Source of the DNA: Mucilaginibacter phyllosphaerae
Lineage (GTDB): Bacteria > Bacteroidota > Bacteroidia > Sphingobacteriales > Sphingobacteriaceae
Assembly (NCBI RefSeq): GCF_004378255.1
Contig: NZ_SNQG01000001.1
Location: 310,001-374,000, forward strand
Length of the DNA stretch: 64,000 bases
Direction of reading: 5' to 3'
Within the stretch, counting starts at the first letter, position 1. Each line of letters begins with the position of its first letter. Both the position numbers and the translations under genes were made by a program. Shown here piece after piece: positions 35,254-44,700 of this stretch. The notes beneath the pieces are model-generated. The model was not told where the DNA came from. It saw nothing but the letters and a program-made list of their open reading frames with translations, and made no database searches.

Positions 35254-35901
35254 ATGAAAATTAAATTATTTACTGTTGCCACGGGTTTAGCCCTAACGGC
35301 AACAGCTATCAGCGCCAGCGCACAAAAAGCTTATAAAGAAGGTGTTGCTGTGATCTCCATGAACGCAATGGGCCAGACTATCGAAGCAAAAAATTATTTC
35401 AGGACAGATTCGTCTGCTATCTCATTTAACTCGGGGCCTGCAGTAATAAAGGTTTTATCAGACACAAAAGGCACTTATATGGCCGTGTTGATTGATGTTG
35501 CTGTTGCTTCTATGAAAAAAGCGGCTATTGCCACACCTGCCGAAGTAGAAGAAGAGATGGGCAAGTTACCGGCGCTTACCTTTGCCCCCGGTACAGAAAC
35601 CAAGGTTATTAATGGCTTTAACTGTAAAAAAGTAGTAGCTACCGACCCTAAAACAAGTAAAACTTATGATATCTGGGTAACTAACGATGTTTCTTTACCG
35701 CCAAATGCGGCTTCTAAAGTTTATGCTAAGGCAGGCGGCTTACCAATTCAGTATGTTACCTTCCAAAACGGGCAACCGTCTCAGGTTACCATAAAAAGTA
35801 TAGCAGAGCAAAAAGTACCTGCAGGCACATTCGCTATCCCGGCTGATTTTGATAAGATCACGATGGATGACCTTAAATCTATGAGCGGCGGCGGTAACTA
35901 A
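35254..35901 (+). CDS. Secreted DUF4412-like protein
   Basis: 215 residues with a signal peptide (FTVATGLALTATAISASAQ). The rest is beta-rich: GVAVISMNAMGQTIEAKNYFRTD, NGFNCKKVVATDPKTSKTYDIWV and a C-terminal IPADFDKI, typical of DUF4412 periplasmic proteins in Bacteroidota. Function not known; related lipid-binding folds (LolA-like) have been suggested for this type, but I cannot test that. Single gene. Confidence 0.75.
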   Translation: MKIKLFTVATGLALTATAISASAQKAYKEGVAVISMNAMGQTIEAKNYFRTDSSAISFNSGPAVIKVLSDTKGTYMAVLIDVAVASMKKAAIATPAEVEEEMGKLPALTFAPGTETKVINGFNCKKVVATDPKTSKTYDIWVTNDVSLPPNAASKVYAKAGGLPIQYVTFQNGQPSQVTIKSIAEQKVPAGTFAIPADFDKITMDDLKSMSGGGN

Positions 35902-35930
35902 GCCAAAGCTGTTATCATTATCTGAACTCC

Positions 35931-35988
35931 GAATTTTTAGAATTCAAGGAATTAACAGAATGCTGTGATCCTTGAATTCTAAAAATTC
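35931..35988. repeat. 20-base perfect inverted repeat (intergenic element)
   Basis: GAATTTTTAGAATTCAAGGA (35931-35950) pairs with its exact complement at 35969-35988; the loop contains ATTAACAGAAT. Surrounding sequence (TCTGAACTCC before, AATTCGGGTT after) resembles the element at 40720-40811. It sits between convergent stops and may also stop transcription. Confidence 0.8.
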
Positions 35989-36008
35989 TTTGATCCGCTA
36001 AATTCGGG

Positions 36009-36614
36009 TTAAACTACTTCTGAAGACAGGTTGCTTACCCAATTCTTAAACAACCTTGTTTCCATGTCAACCGCTTTTTGGGCATGGCTTTCCCACTCCG
36101 GCGAAAATTTTTGCAGCTGATTGATCATCTCTTCCAAATGCCCCTCTTCTTCTAAAATGATAGATTTTACATTCACTTTGCTTTTGGCAGCATCCAGCGC
36201 ATCCTGGTAAACAGGGTAAAGTTCATCGGCCCTTACTTCTATGGCATAAGTTACCAGCAGGTAAGCTGCAAAACGCAGGCCGGCACCGGTTAGGTTTAAC
36301 TCCTTTTTAAGGTAGCGGCAAACATCAATATCCAGCTGGTTTAAATAATACTTGCTGTATGCGGGCGCTATTAGGTATTGTGCAGCATAGGTAGGTAACT
36401 CGCTGCCTGTTTTTTCTATTTGTTTTTTCAGATAAAAAGCATGGCGGTGTTCTTCGGCGGCATGCTTTAAAATAATGTAGGTAACGGTTGCCGGATCTTC
36501 ACTTGCCGAGATCTTACGGGCGCCGGTATTCTCCATTAAAGATAGTGTGTTTAACCAGCGTGCATGTAAATGGTTATCGGCAATTATTTGGGGCAGTATA
36601 GTATGTAATTCCAT
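36009..36614 (-). CDS. Ferritin-like putative diiron protein
   Basis: 201 residues, all-helical in appearance, no signal peptide. Two ExxH-type motifs (E55-H-R-H58 in AAEEHRHAF, and EEEGHLEEM near residue 157) plus Glu28 and a Glu in TYAIEVRADELY give the four-helix ligand pattern of ferritin-like diiron proteins. I do not recognise a named family. The start lies only three bases after the bioA stop, so it belongs to the same message, in a bioA-NUDIX-CDF run. A link with biotin or with metal handling is possible; neither is shown. Confidence 0.65.
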   Translation of the reverse strand: MELHTILPQIIADNHLHARWLNTLSLMENTGARKISASEDPATVTYIILKHAAEEHRHAFYLKKQIEKTGSELPTYAAQYLIAPAYSKYYLNQLDIDVCRYLKKELNLTGAGLRFAAYLLVTYAIEVRADELYPVYQDALDAAKSKVNVKSIILEEEGHLEEMINQLQKFSPEWESHAQKAVDMETRLFKNWVSNLSSEVV

Positions 36615-36617
36615 GTG

Positions 36618-37883
36618 TTATAGTTCGTCAAGGGCTTGCCCTATGGTGGCGTAAATGTAGTCGAGTTCGGTATCAGTAATGCAATACGGGGGTAAAATGT
36701 AAATAATATTACCCAATGGCCTTAATATAACGCCTTTATCTAAAAAGTAATTATACAGCTTATCGCGCAGGCCGCTAAAATAGGAGGTGTTGTTACCTGT
36801 TTCCCATTCCAGCGCCAGGATAGTACCCGTTTGGCGGGTGGACCTTAAAGACCGGTGGCCTTTTACCTTATCGGCAAAGGTGGTATGCCGGGTAGCGATC
36901 CTGTTGATGTTTTGTTGGGTTGATGGCTCCAAAAACAGATCAAGGCTGGCCAGCGCGGCGGCACAGGCTACAGGGTTGGCCGTATAAGAATGTCCGTGAA
37001 AAAGCGTCTTCATCTTATCGTCGGACAGGAAGGCATCATAGATCTGCTGCGTACAGGTAGTTAACCCGAATGCCATGGTCCCCCCGGTAAGGCCTTTAGA
37101 AAAGCACATGATATCGGGCTGCGTTTGCACATGGTTACAGGCAAAGGCCTTGCCTGTGCGCCCGAACCCGGTAAAAACTTCGTCATCTATCAGCAATACG
37201 CCTTCAGCACGGCAATGGGCCATCAATTCATCCAGGTATCGGGCCTCATACATGATCATCCCTGCGGAACCCTGCACCAAAGGTTCGAAAATAAAAGAAG
37301 AGATTTGAGATTTGAGATTTGAGATCTGAGATTTTAAGGACTCAATATTGTCCGCATTCGGCAGATCAATAAATTCTACCTCAAACAGCAAACTATCAAA
37401 TGCAGCCGTAAAAGCGCTGCGGCCACTTACCGACATGGCGCCGAAAGTATCGCCATGATATGCGTTTTTAAATGCAATGATCTTAGTACGCTGCTCGCCT
37501 TTGTTATGCCAGTACTGCAGGCACATTTTTATGGCCACCTCAATAGCGGTAGATCCGTTATCTGAATAAAAGGCTTTGGCCTGGTTTGCAGGTAAAATGG
37601 CCAAAAGCCGTTCGGCCAGTTCAACCGCGCCGGAGTGGGTAAAGCCTGCAAATATTGCGTGCTCTAACTGCAGTAGCTGTTCGGCCACTTTTTTGGCTAT
37701 GTATGGATGCGCATGCCCGTGAATATTAACCCACCAGGATGATATGGCATCTATATATTTTGTACCATCTTCGGCATAAAGGCAGGCGCCCTCTCCCCTC
37801 ACAATGGGTATGGGCGGCTGTGCCGTTTTCATCTGGGTATAAGGGTGCCAGATAACCTGCAGATCACGTTCTACTAAATTCAT
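36618..37883 (-). CDS. bioA: Adenosylmethionine-8-amino-7-oxononanoate aminotransferase
   Basis: PLP enzyme of biotin synthesis forming 7,8-diaminopelargonate. Motifs: IWHPYTQM at the start, ISSWWVNIHGHAHPYI, FYSDNGSTAIEVAIKM, YHGDTFGAMSVSG, LIDDEVFTGFGRTG, and MCFSKGLTGGTMAFG containing the PLP lysine. A short insert (SLKSQISNLKSQISS) is encoded by five heptamers at 37300-37334, which is odd for this family. The stop lies three bases before the ferritin-like gene and the ATG overlaps the NUDIX gene by four bases. Other biotin genes are not in the window. Confidence 0.95.
   Translation of the reverse strand: MNLVERDLQVIWHPYTQMKTAQPPIPIVRGEGACLYAEDGTKYIDAISSWWVNIHGHAHPYIAKKVAEQLLQLEHAIFAGFTHSGAVELAERLLAILPANQAKAFYSDNGSTAIEVAIKMCLQYWHNKGEQRTKIIAFKNAYHGDTFGAMSVSGRSAFTAAFDSLLFEVEFIDLPNADNIESLKSQISNLKSQISSFIFEPLVQGSAGMIMYEARYLDELMAHCRAEGVLLIDDEVFTGFGRTGKAFACNHVQTQPDIMCFSKGLTGGTMAFGLTTCTQQIYDAFLSDDKMKTLFHGHSYTANPVACAAALASLDLFLEPSTQQNINRIATRHTTFADKVKGHRSLRSTRQTGTILALEWETGNNTSYFSGLRDKLYNYFLDKGVILRPLGNIIYILPPYCITDTELDYIYATIGQALDEL
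37300..37334. repeat. Five heptanucleotide repeats inside bioA
   Basis: GAGATTT three times, then GAGATCT, then GAGATTT, without spacers (35 bases). It lies in the coding frame of bioA on the opposite strand. A gain or loss of one 7-base unit would shift the frame. Confidence 0.92.
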
Positions 37884-38326
37884 ATACTTTTAATTAACAG
37901 GTCGGCAACGTACTGGTCTGTCGGGAAGGTAAATTCATCAACCGTCAGGTTGCTCAGTTTAACCCAGCGGAACGATTGTAAAACATCCCCCTCGCCGTCA
38001 AAATCAAACAAAACAGTTTTGGTGGTAAACCGCAGATCAGACACGGCCTTTACCAGGTAATAAACACTGATGATCTGCGAATCGTTAAAAGCCGACTTTA
38101 CAAAAAAATCTGTGGTGTAAAAATGGCTTATTACTTCTACTTCCGTATTGCACTCTTCCACAAATTCGCGTTTAAGGCCCTCAATCAGCCCCTCGCCATA
38201 CTCCAGCCCCCCGCCGGGGAACTTGGTAAAGCGAAAGCCATACTCCTGCTCGTCGCTTATCAATACCTCGTTACGGGCATTTATCAGCAGGCCATAAACA
38301 CGTACATTAAAAAACTTTTTACTCAT
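37880..38326 (-). CDS. NUDIX hydrolase
   Basis: 148 residues. The NUDIX box reads GGGLEYGEGLIEGLKREFVEE, in the order G-x5-E-x7-R-E-x-x-E-E. The N-terminal strand VRVYGLLINARNEVLISDEQ is typical. It would hydrolyse a nucleoside diphosphate linked to another group; the substrate cannot be told. Overlaps bioA by four bases and the upstream CDF gene by eight, so all are in one operon. Confidence 0.9.
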   Translation of the reverse strand: MSKKFFNVRVYGLLINARNEVLISDEQEYGFRFTKFPGGGLEYGEGLIEGLKREFVEECNTEVEVISHFYTTDFFVKSAFNDSQIISVYYLVKAVSDLRFTTKTVLFDFDGEGDVLQSFRWVKLSNLTVDEFTFPTDQYVADLLIKSI

Positions 38327-39317
38327 AGTGCTTTTTATTGCGCATTACTTTTTCCAGGGTCCACGGTATATCTTCGGTTTTACCTTCGCTGCGAATGGGG
38401 CAATTAGGCATACTGCAATAGTGGCAGCAATCGGGCAGGCATGGGTCTGTATGAATAAAAAACTCGGTTAAGATCCCGGCATTTTTATTCACCAGTTTCT
38501 CTACCAGTTTTACCTCTTCGTGCACGCGGTTAAGGTCAAAATAGTTGGGCAGGGTTAAATGGCAATCAATATGCAACTCGTTACCATACTTTTGGGCGCG
38601 CAGGTTATGAATATCTATCCACTCTTCGTGGCGATGCTCGCCTAAAACCTTTACTACATCGCTTACAATGCTAAAGTCGGTTTCGTCCATCAAACCCGCA
38701 ACCGACCGGCGGATAAGCTTATAACCGGTAAATAATATATAACACCCAACTATAACAGACAGGGCGCTATCCAACCACAAGATCCTGGTGAAATAGATGA
38801 GCAGCAAGCCAACAACCAGTCCGCAGCTGGTAACGGTATCGGTAAGCAGGTGCCTGCCATCAGCTTCGATGGTGATAGAGGGCAGCGACTTGCCTTTTTT
38901 GATCATATAATAACCCAGCAAACCGTTAACCAGGCCGGTAGTACCAATAATAGCGGCACCCACCAACAGATCATGAATCACCTCCGGGTAAAATATACTG
39001 TAGGTTGATTTAACAACGATGATCATTCCGGCTATGGCAATAAGCGCCCCTTCTATAAAAACCGAAAAGTACTCCACCTTGCCATGGCCGTAAGGGTGGT
39101 TCTCGTCTCGCGGCTGCGATGCCAGGTAGATGCTGAAAAAAGCGAAAGAACTGGCCACCACATTTACAATGCTTTCGGCAGCATCAGTTAACACAAAGTT
39201 GGAATTGGTTAAAAAGTAGGCACCGAACTTCATTACCATCAGCGCTATGCCGGTAATAAGCGAGACCAGAATTATCCTTTTTTGTTCCTTCAAAACATCT
39301 GTTTTTAGCGAGGCCAA
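38319..39317 (-). CDS. Cation diffusion facilitator (CDF) transporter
   Basis: 332 residues with about six membrane helices. The metal site helices contain LTDAAESIVNVVASS (D-x3-E) and DGRHLLTDTVTS, in which H-x3-D fits a zinc or iron exporter. HPYGHGKVEYFSVF is the family loop. The soluble C-terminal domain ends in an unusual Cys cluster (DPCLPDCCHYCSMPNCP), which may bind metal. The start is TTG at 39317; no earlier ATG is in frame. First gene of the CDF-NUDIX-bioA-ferritin-like run. Confidence 0.9.
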   Translation of the reverse strand: MASLKTDVLKEQKRIILVSLITGIALMVMKFGAYFLTNSNFVLTDAAESIVNVVASSFAFFSIYLASQPRDENHPYGHGKVEYFSVFIEGALIAIAGMIIVVKSTYSIFYPEVIHDLLVGAAIIGTTGLVNGLLGYYMIKKGKSLPSITIEADGRHLLTDTVTSCGLVVGLLLIYFTRILWLDSALSVIVGCYILFTGYKLIRRSVAGLMDETDFSIVSDVVKVLGEHRHEEWIDIHNLRAQKYGNELHIDCHLTLPNYFDLNRVHEEVKLVEKLVNKNAGILTEFFIHTDPCLPDCCHYCSMPNCPIRSEGKTEDIPWTLEKVMRNKKHYE

Positions 39318-39493
39318 ACTTACGGAATTTTAACTTTGCCGTTTAGTTAAAACTGTAACATGTTTGGTTTACAAAGGTTATGCAACACCGTAAAAACCTG
39401 TTTAGGCTGACCTGAACGCCTATTATCCGTTTATTGCAACTTTTATACCTTGTTTAATTAGCCATCGGTATAATCACCAGTAAACTAATTTTC

Positions 39494-39501
39494 TATATTT
39501 G
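39494..39501 (+). promoter_or_regulatory. Candidate -7 box of the aminotransferase gene
   Basis: TATATTTG matches the TAnnTTTG consensus; the ATG at 39524 is 22 bases downstream. No clear -33 TTTG element was seen, so only the -7 box is claimed. Confidence 0.5.
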
Positions 39502-39523
39502 CCGCAATAATAAAAACAACAAT

Positions 39524-40717
39524 ATGAGCGCATTAAGTAACAGGATAAACAACCTGTCAGAATCCCAAACCATTAAAATGGCAAAAATGGGCCGCGAATT
39601 GGCTGCTAAAGGTGTAGATGTAATAAGCCTTAGCTTTGGCGAGCCGGATTTTCATACGCCCGAACATATTAAGGAGGCTGCCAAAACAGCTATGGATAAG
39701 AATTTTACTTACTATACCCCTGTTGCCGGTTATCCTGATCTGCGCAAAGCTGTTGTAAAAAAACTGAAGGACGAAAACAACCTTGATTTTACGGATACGC
39801 AGATCGTAGTTTCTACAGGCGCCAAACAGGCCCTTGCCAACGCGGTGCTTTGCCTGGTTAACCCCGGCGAAGAGGTAATTATCCCCACCCCTTACTGGGT
39901 TTCGTATTCGGAGATTGTTAAACTGGCCGAGGGTGTGAGTGTTTTTATTGATACCACCGTTGAAACCAATTTTAAGATTACTGCCGCGCAGTTAGAGGCA
40001 GCCATTACCCCTAAAAGCAAATTATTTATGTTCTCGTCGCCATGTAACCCTACGGGCAGCGTTTACAGCCGGGAGGAACTGGCAAGCCTGGTAAAAGTAT
40101 TTGAAAAATACCCGGACATTTATATCCTGAGCGATGAGATCTACGAACATATCAACTTTATTGGCGGGCACGAATCTATCGCGCAGTTTGAAAGTGTTAA
40201 AGACCGCGTGATCATCGTTAACGGATGGTCTAAAGCCTTTGCGATGACCGGCTGGAGAATTGGCTACACGGCATCAAACAGCGAAATTGCGGCTGCCTGC
40301 GATAAGATACAGGGGCAAATTACCTCCGCTACGTGCTCTATCACCCAAAAAGCGGGCGTTGCAGCCTATACAGGCGGTTTAGAATCGGTGCATCAGATGC
40401 GCGAGCAGTTCCAGAAACGCCGCGACCTGGTTTATGGCCTGCTGAAAGAAATTCCGGGTGTTACCGTGAACCTGCCCGATGGCGCATTTTACTTTTTCCC
40501 TAACGTAACTTCATTCTTTGGTAAAAGCTTTAATGGCAAAACCATTAATGATGCCGATGAATTAAGTATTTATTTGCTTGAAGAAGCACATGTGGCCACG
40601 GTTGGCGGCGATTCATTCGGTGATAAAAAATCTATCCGAATTTCTTACGCAGCTGCCGAAGATAAACTGGTAGAAGCCGTAAGCCGGATAAAAACGGCGC
40701 TGGCCAAGTTGGTATAG
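39524..40717 (+). CDS. PLP-dependent aminotransferase (aspartate aminotransferase type)
   Basis: 397 residues of fold type I, class Ib (AspC-like of Bacillus/Thermus). Motifs: DVISLSFGEPDFHTPEHIKEA, YTPVAGYPDLRKAV, STGAKQALANAV, SSPCNPTGSVY, LSDEIYEH, and NGWSKAFAMTGWRIGY with the PLP lysine; RISYA carries the substrate arginine. It would transfer the amino group between aspartate and 2-oxoglutarate. Single gene with a promoter in front and a strong terminator behind. Confidence 0.92.
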   Translation: MSALSNRINNLSESQTIKMAKMGRELAAKGVDVISLSFGEPDFHTPEHIKEAAKTAMDKNFTYYTPVAGYPDLRKAVVKKLKDENNLDFTDTQIVVSTGAKQALANAVLCLVNPGEEVIIPTPYWVSYSEIVKLAEGVSVFIDTTVETNFKITAAQLEAAITPKSKLFMFSSPCNPTGSVYSREELASLVKVFEKYPDIYILSDEIYEHINFIGGHESIAQFESVKDRVIIVNGWSKAFAMTGWRIGYTASNSEIAAACDKIQGQITSATCSITQKAGVAAYTGGLESVHQMREQFQKRRDLVYGLLKEIPGVTVNLPDGAFYFFPNVTSFFGKSFNGKTINDADELSIYLLEEAHVATVGGDSFGDKKSIRISYAAAEDKLVEAVSRIKTALAKLV

Positions 40718-40719
40718 TT

Positions 40720-40811
40720 GTCTGAACCCGAATTTATTGAATTGATAGAAATAACAGAATAATTAATAAAAATTCCATTAACTCCTTAATTCCACAAATT
40801 CGGGTTCAGAC
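40720..40811. repeat. Intergenic element with 16-base inverted ends
   Basis: GTCTGAACCCGAATTT (40720-40735) and AAATTCGGGTTCAGAC (40796-40811) are perfect inverted copies 60 bases apart. The interior carries ATAACAGAAT, as do the gaps at 28349-28378 and 35931-35988. Confidence 0.85.
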
Positions 40812-40816
40812 TCAAT

Positions 40817-40853
40817 AAAAAATCCCCTTGCCAAATTGGCAAGGGGATTTTTT
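40817..40853. terminator. Strong bidirectional terminator
   Basis: AAAAAATCCCCTTGCC (40817-40832) pairs perfectly with GGCAAGGGGATTTTTT (40838-40853), with a 5-base loop. It serves the aminotransferase gene and the convergent outer-membrane barrel gene. Confidence 0.9.
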
Positions 40854-40877
40854 TATTAAATAGATTCCTGGTAACAA

Positions 40878-41438
40878 TTACAAACCGAAACCGTAGGCTA
40901 AACGTAAGCCAACTGCACCAAAGTTATTGCTCTGGCCAGAGTAGTTTTCGTAACGTACGCCAACATCCCAGGATTTGTTAGCCCAGCCAATACCCGGCGA
41001 TGCTAATAACTTGGTGTTGGTATCAACATCAGGGCCGCCTTTAACTTCGCCAAAACCAGATGTTTCAAATGCAGCACCCACTTCACCGCTTAGATAAATA
41101 TTTTGGCTTACAAACGCTTTAATACCAGCTTTAACCGGGATCATTCCGTAAGATTTGGTTTTGATGCCAGTGTTATCATACTCCTTACCAAAATAATTTA
41201 AGTAACCTGATGTTAAGGTAAGACCGATGTTATCGGCAACGCCAAATTGTAAGCGTGGCGTAATGCCAACACCAACATTAGATATATCATGCAAATTACC
41301 TGTAGGCAACAAACCTTCCACACCTATACCAAACCTAACGCCTTTACCGCTTGTAATAGTTTGTGCATTTACGTTGGTCCCGATAAATAAAGCTGCCGCA
41401 GTACAAGCAGCAGCTATAATTTTTGTCATTTTTTTCAT
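40878..41438 (-). CDS. Small outer-membrane beta-barrel protein
   Basis: 186 residues with a signal peptide (IIAAACTAAALFIGTNVNA). The mature part shows alternating strands (GVRFGIGVEGLLPTGNL, RLQFGVADNIGLTLTSGYL, YLSGEVGAAFETS) and ends with GLRLAYGFGL, as in OmpA/porin-type eight-strand barrels. Function unknown. The gap upstream (41439-41770, about 330 bases) is AT-rich and holds only the RND terminator at its far end; I see no other gene there. Confidence 0.85.
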   Translation of the reverse strand: MKKMTKIIAAACTAAALFIGTNVNAQTITSGKGVRFGIGVEGLLPTGNLHDISNVGVGITPRLQFGVADNIGLTLTSGYLNYFGKEYDNTGIKTKSYGMIPVKAGIKAFVSQNIYLSGEVGAAFETSGFGEVKGGPDVDTNTKLLASPGIGWANKSWDVGVRYENYSGQSNNFGAVGLRLAYGFGL

Positions 41439-41744
41439 TGTCGTTATATTTAATAATAAATACTAATTGTGATACAACGGGCTATAATCAAATACTTTGC
41501 CAATTGGCCGTTGTATGGTATTCGTCTGTTATCAACCCATGCCTTCATCTGCCGTTAAACCATTTTCAAATATCCTATCCGGCTGATAATCAAAACAATC
41601 CTGACTTTAAATACCGAATAGTCAATTTTTAATATTTTATTAATATTTAACATTTGTTAATAAAGGCATCCATTTTAATTATAGCTGTAAAGTGTACTGT
41701 TTATTATCATTTTGTAGCCTAATGGAATATTAAGCCATAAAAAA

Positions 41745-41762
41745 AGCCCCTTTTCAGGGGCT
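41745..41762 (-). terminator. Terminator of the RND efflux operon
   Basis: On the minus strand AGCCCCT/AGGGGCT (7 pairs, 4-base loop) is followed by seven Ts. It lies just past the stop of the pump gene. Confidence 0.85.
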
Positions 41763-41770
41763 GTATAATG

Positions 41771-44700
41771 CTATGTTTCGGGGTCTACCTCCGGGTCGGG
41801 TTTATAATTCTTCTCCATTTCTGCGAGTTTGGCATCGCCATACGCAAATTTAGTGATGATATAATATAACACCGGCACTATAAATATAGCCAGCGATGTT
41901 GCTGCAAGCATCCCGCCAAACACCGTCCAGCCGATGGTTTGCCTTGCCTGGGCACCCGCGCCGGATGCGATCACCAGCGGCAATACGCCTAATATAAATG
42001 CCATCGAGGTCATTACGATAGGCCTTAAACGCAGCCTTACGGCCTCTAAGGTGGCTTTTTCCAGGTTCATGCCCCTATCCACACGCTCTTTGGCAAACTC
42101 TACGATCAGGATGGCGTTTTTGGCGGCCAAACCAATCAGGGTGATCAAACCAATCTGCGCATAAACGTTATTAGTTAAGCCGGGTTTAAACCACAGAAAC
42201 AAAATAGCCCCAAAAGCGCCCAAAGGCACCGCCAATAACACCGAGAACGGCACCGACCAGCTCTCGTATAAGGCAGCCAGGAACAAAAACACAAAGCCGA
42301 TAGACAAGGCAAATATGTAAATGGTTTTTGAGCCCGATAACAACTCCTCGCGGCTTAAGCCCGAAAACTCGTACCCGTATCCTTGCGGCAGCGTTTGCGC
42401 GGCCACCTCTTTTAAAGCTGTAATAGCGTCGCCGCTACTATAACCCGGTTTGGTACCTCCATTGATCTCTGCCGAACGGAACAGGTTATAATGCGATATT
42501 AATGGTGCATTCTCGATAACCTTGTAACTGGTTAGCGTACTTAGCGGCACCATGGCGCCTGCATCATTACGCACAAAGTACTGCCCAATGTTTTGGATGT
42601 TGGTGCGGTAATTGGTATCGGCCTGTGCCACCACCCTAAAATTACGGCCATAAACGGTAAAATCGTTTACGTAGGCACTACCCATATAGGTTTGCAGGGC
42701 GTTGTTCACGTCGGATATCTTTACGCCCAGCTTTTTGGCTTTCTCCCTGTCTATAGTTAACTGGTAGGCCGGTGTATGCGCACCAAAAAAGGTAAATGCC
42801 TTGGCAATTTCGGGGCGTTTATTAACAGCGGCCACAAAGGTATTTAACACCTTTTCAAAATTCTTGATATCGCCGCCGGCTTCTTTCTCCTGCAGAATGA
42901 ACGAGAAACCACCCGTATTACCCAAACCCGGAATGGCCGGCGGAGAGATAACCACCACGCTGGCTTCTTTAAAGCGGGCCAGTTTGCCCTGCAGGGTTGC
43001 AATAACACCGTTTAGCTGGTCTTGTTTATCCTCGCGTTCATCCCAGGGTTTTAGCTGTACAAATATGGTGGCGCTATTACTTTTTGTAGCAAAGTTAACT
43101 GCGTTCAGTCCGCCTAATGCGGCATAGTGGTTAATAGCGGGTACGCTATCCAATACGGTCATCATTTCGTGCAATACCGCTACGGTACGTTCTGTTGAGG
43201 AGCCTTCCGGCAGATCGTAGGTAACATAGATACGGCCCTCATCCTCTAAAGGTAAGAAACCCGATGGCTTGGCCCTGAACAGCAGTACCGTACCTAAAAT
43301 GATACAAACCAGTATAACGATAACGAATTTTGAATGCTTGATGCCTTTATCCACCGCGTTGCGGTAACGGCCGGTCACCCTGTCAAACCATTGGTTAAAT
43401 TTGTAAAACAGCTTATTTAAACCGGTTGATTTTTCATCGATCTTGTGCGGGCGTAACAATATGGTACACAATGCCGGTGTAAGCGACAGGGCCACAAAAG
43501 CTGAGATCAGTACCGAAATAGCGATGGTAATGGCAAACTGCTGGTATAAACGCCCAACAATACCCGGCACAAAGCCTACCGGCACAAACACCGCCGCCAG
43601 GATAAGCGCGATGGCAATAACCGGTGCAGAGATATCGCGCATGGCATGCTCGGTAGCCTCCTTGGGCGACATGCCCTTCTCGTCCATATAATGCTGCACG
43701 GCCTCTACCACCACAATGGCGTCATCTACCACAATACCGATGGCCAGTACAAAACCAAACAGCGTAAGCGTATTAATAGTAAACCCTAAGGGGATAAAGA
43801 AAATAAATGTGCCCACAATAGATACCGGGATAGCCAGCACCGGGATAAGCGTAGTACGCCAGTTTTGCAGGAATAAGAATACCACCACAATTACCAGGAA
43901 CAAAGCGATAACCAGGGTTTCGATCACCTCGTGCAGGGATACCTTTACCACCGTAACTGATTCAAACGGAACCACAAAATCAATATCCTTGGGGAATGAT
44001 CTTTTAAGCTCGTTCATGGTGGCAACCACATTGTCGGCAGTTTCGATAGCATTACTGCCCGGCGCCTGGTATATCAGCAGGTAGGATGCCCTTTTACCAT
44101 CAACAAAAGAGTTACCCGAGTAGTTGAACTTACCAAGTTCTACCCGTGCAATATCTTTTAAATGCACCACGGCACCTGTTTGCGGCATCGTTTTAACCAC
44201 AATGTTCTCAAACTCCGATTTATCTGTTAAACGGCCTTTTACCAGTACCGAATACTCAAAGGTTTGCCCCTTCATTTGCGGGGTTGCACCAACCGTACCG
44301 GCGGCTACCTGCGCATTTTGTTCGGTTAAGGCTGCGGTAACATCCGCCGATGTCATGTTCAGGGCAGCCAGTTTATCGGGTTTCAGCCAAATACGCATAC
44401 TAAAATCGTCGGCGCGTGTAAATACGTCGCCCACACCTTTGGTACGCAGTAAGGCATCCTTTATAAATACGTTGGTGTAGTTATCGGTAAAGGTAACATC
44501 GTGCGTGCCTTTGGGCGAATACATGGCCACCAGCATTAATATGCTTGGGTTACGTTTACGTACGATCATCCCTAAACGCTGCACCTCCTGCGGCAGGGTT
44601 GGCAGGGCAATGCCTACCCGGTTTTGAACATCAAGCGCGGCGTTGTTAATATCTGTACCCACTTCAAAGTTTACGGTCATGCTCATGGCGCCGTTACCTG

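Noticed and set aside
37300..37334. CRISPR-like array
   Set aside because: The units are contiguous heptamers without spacers; a simple sequence repeat.
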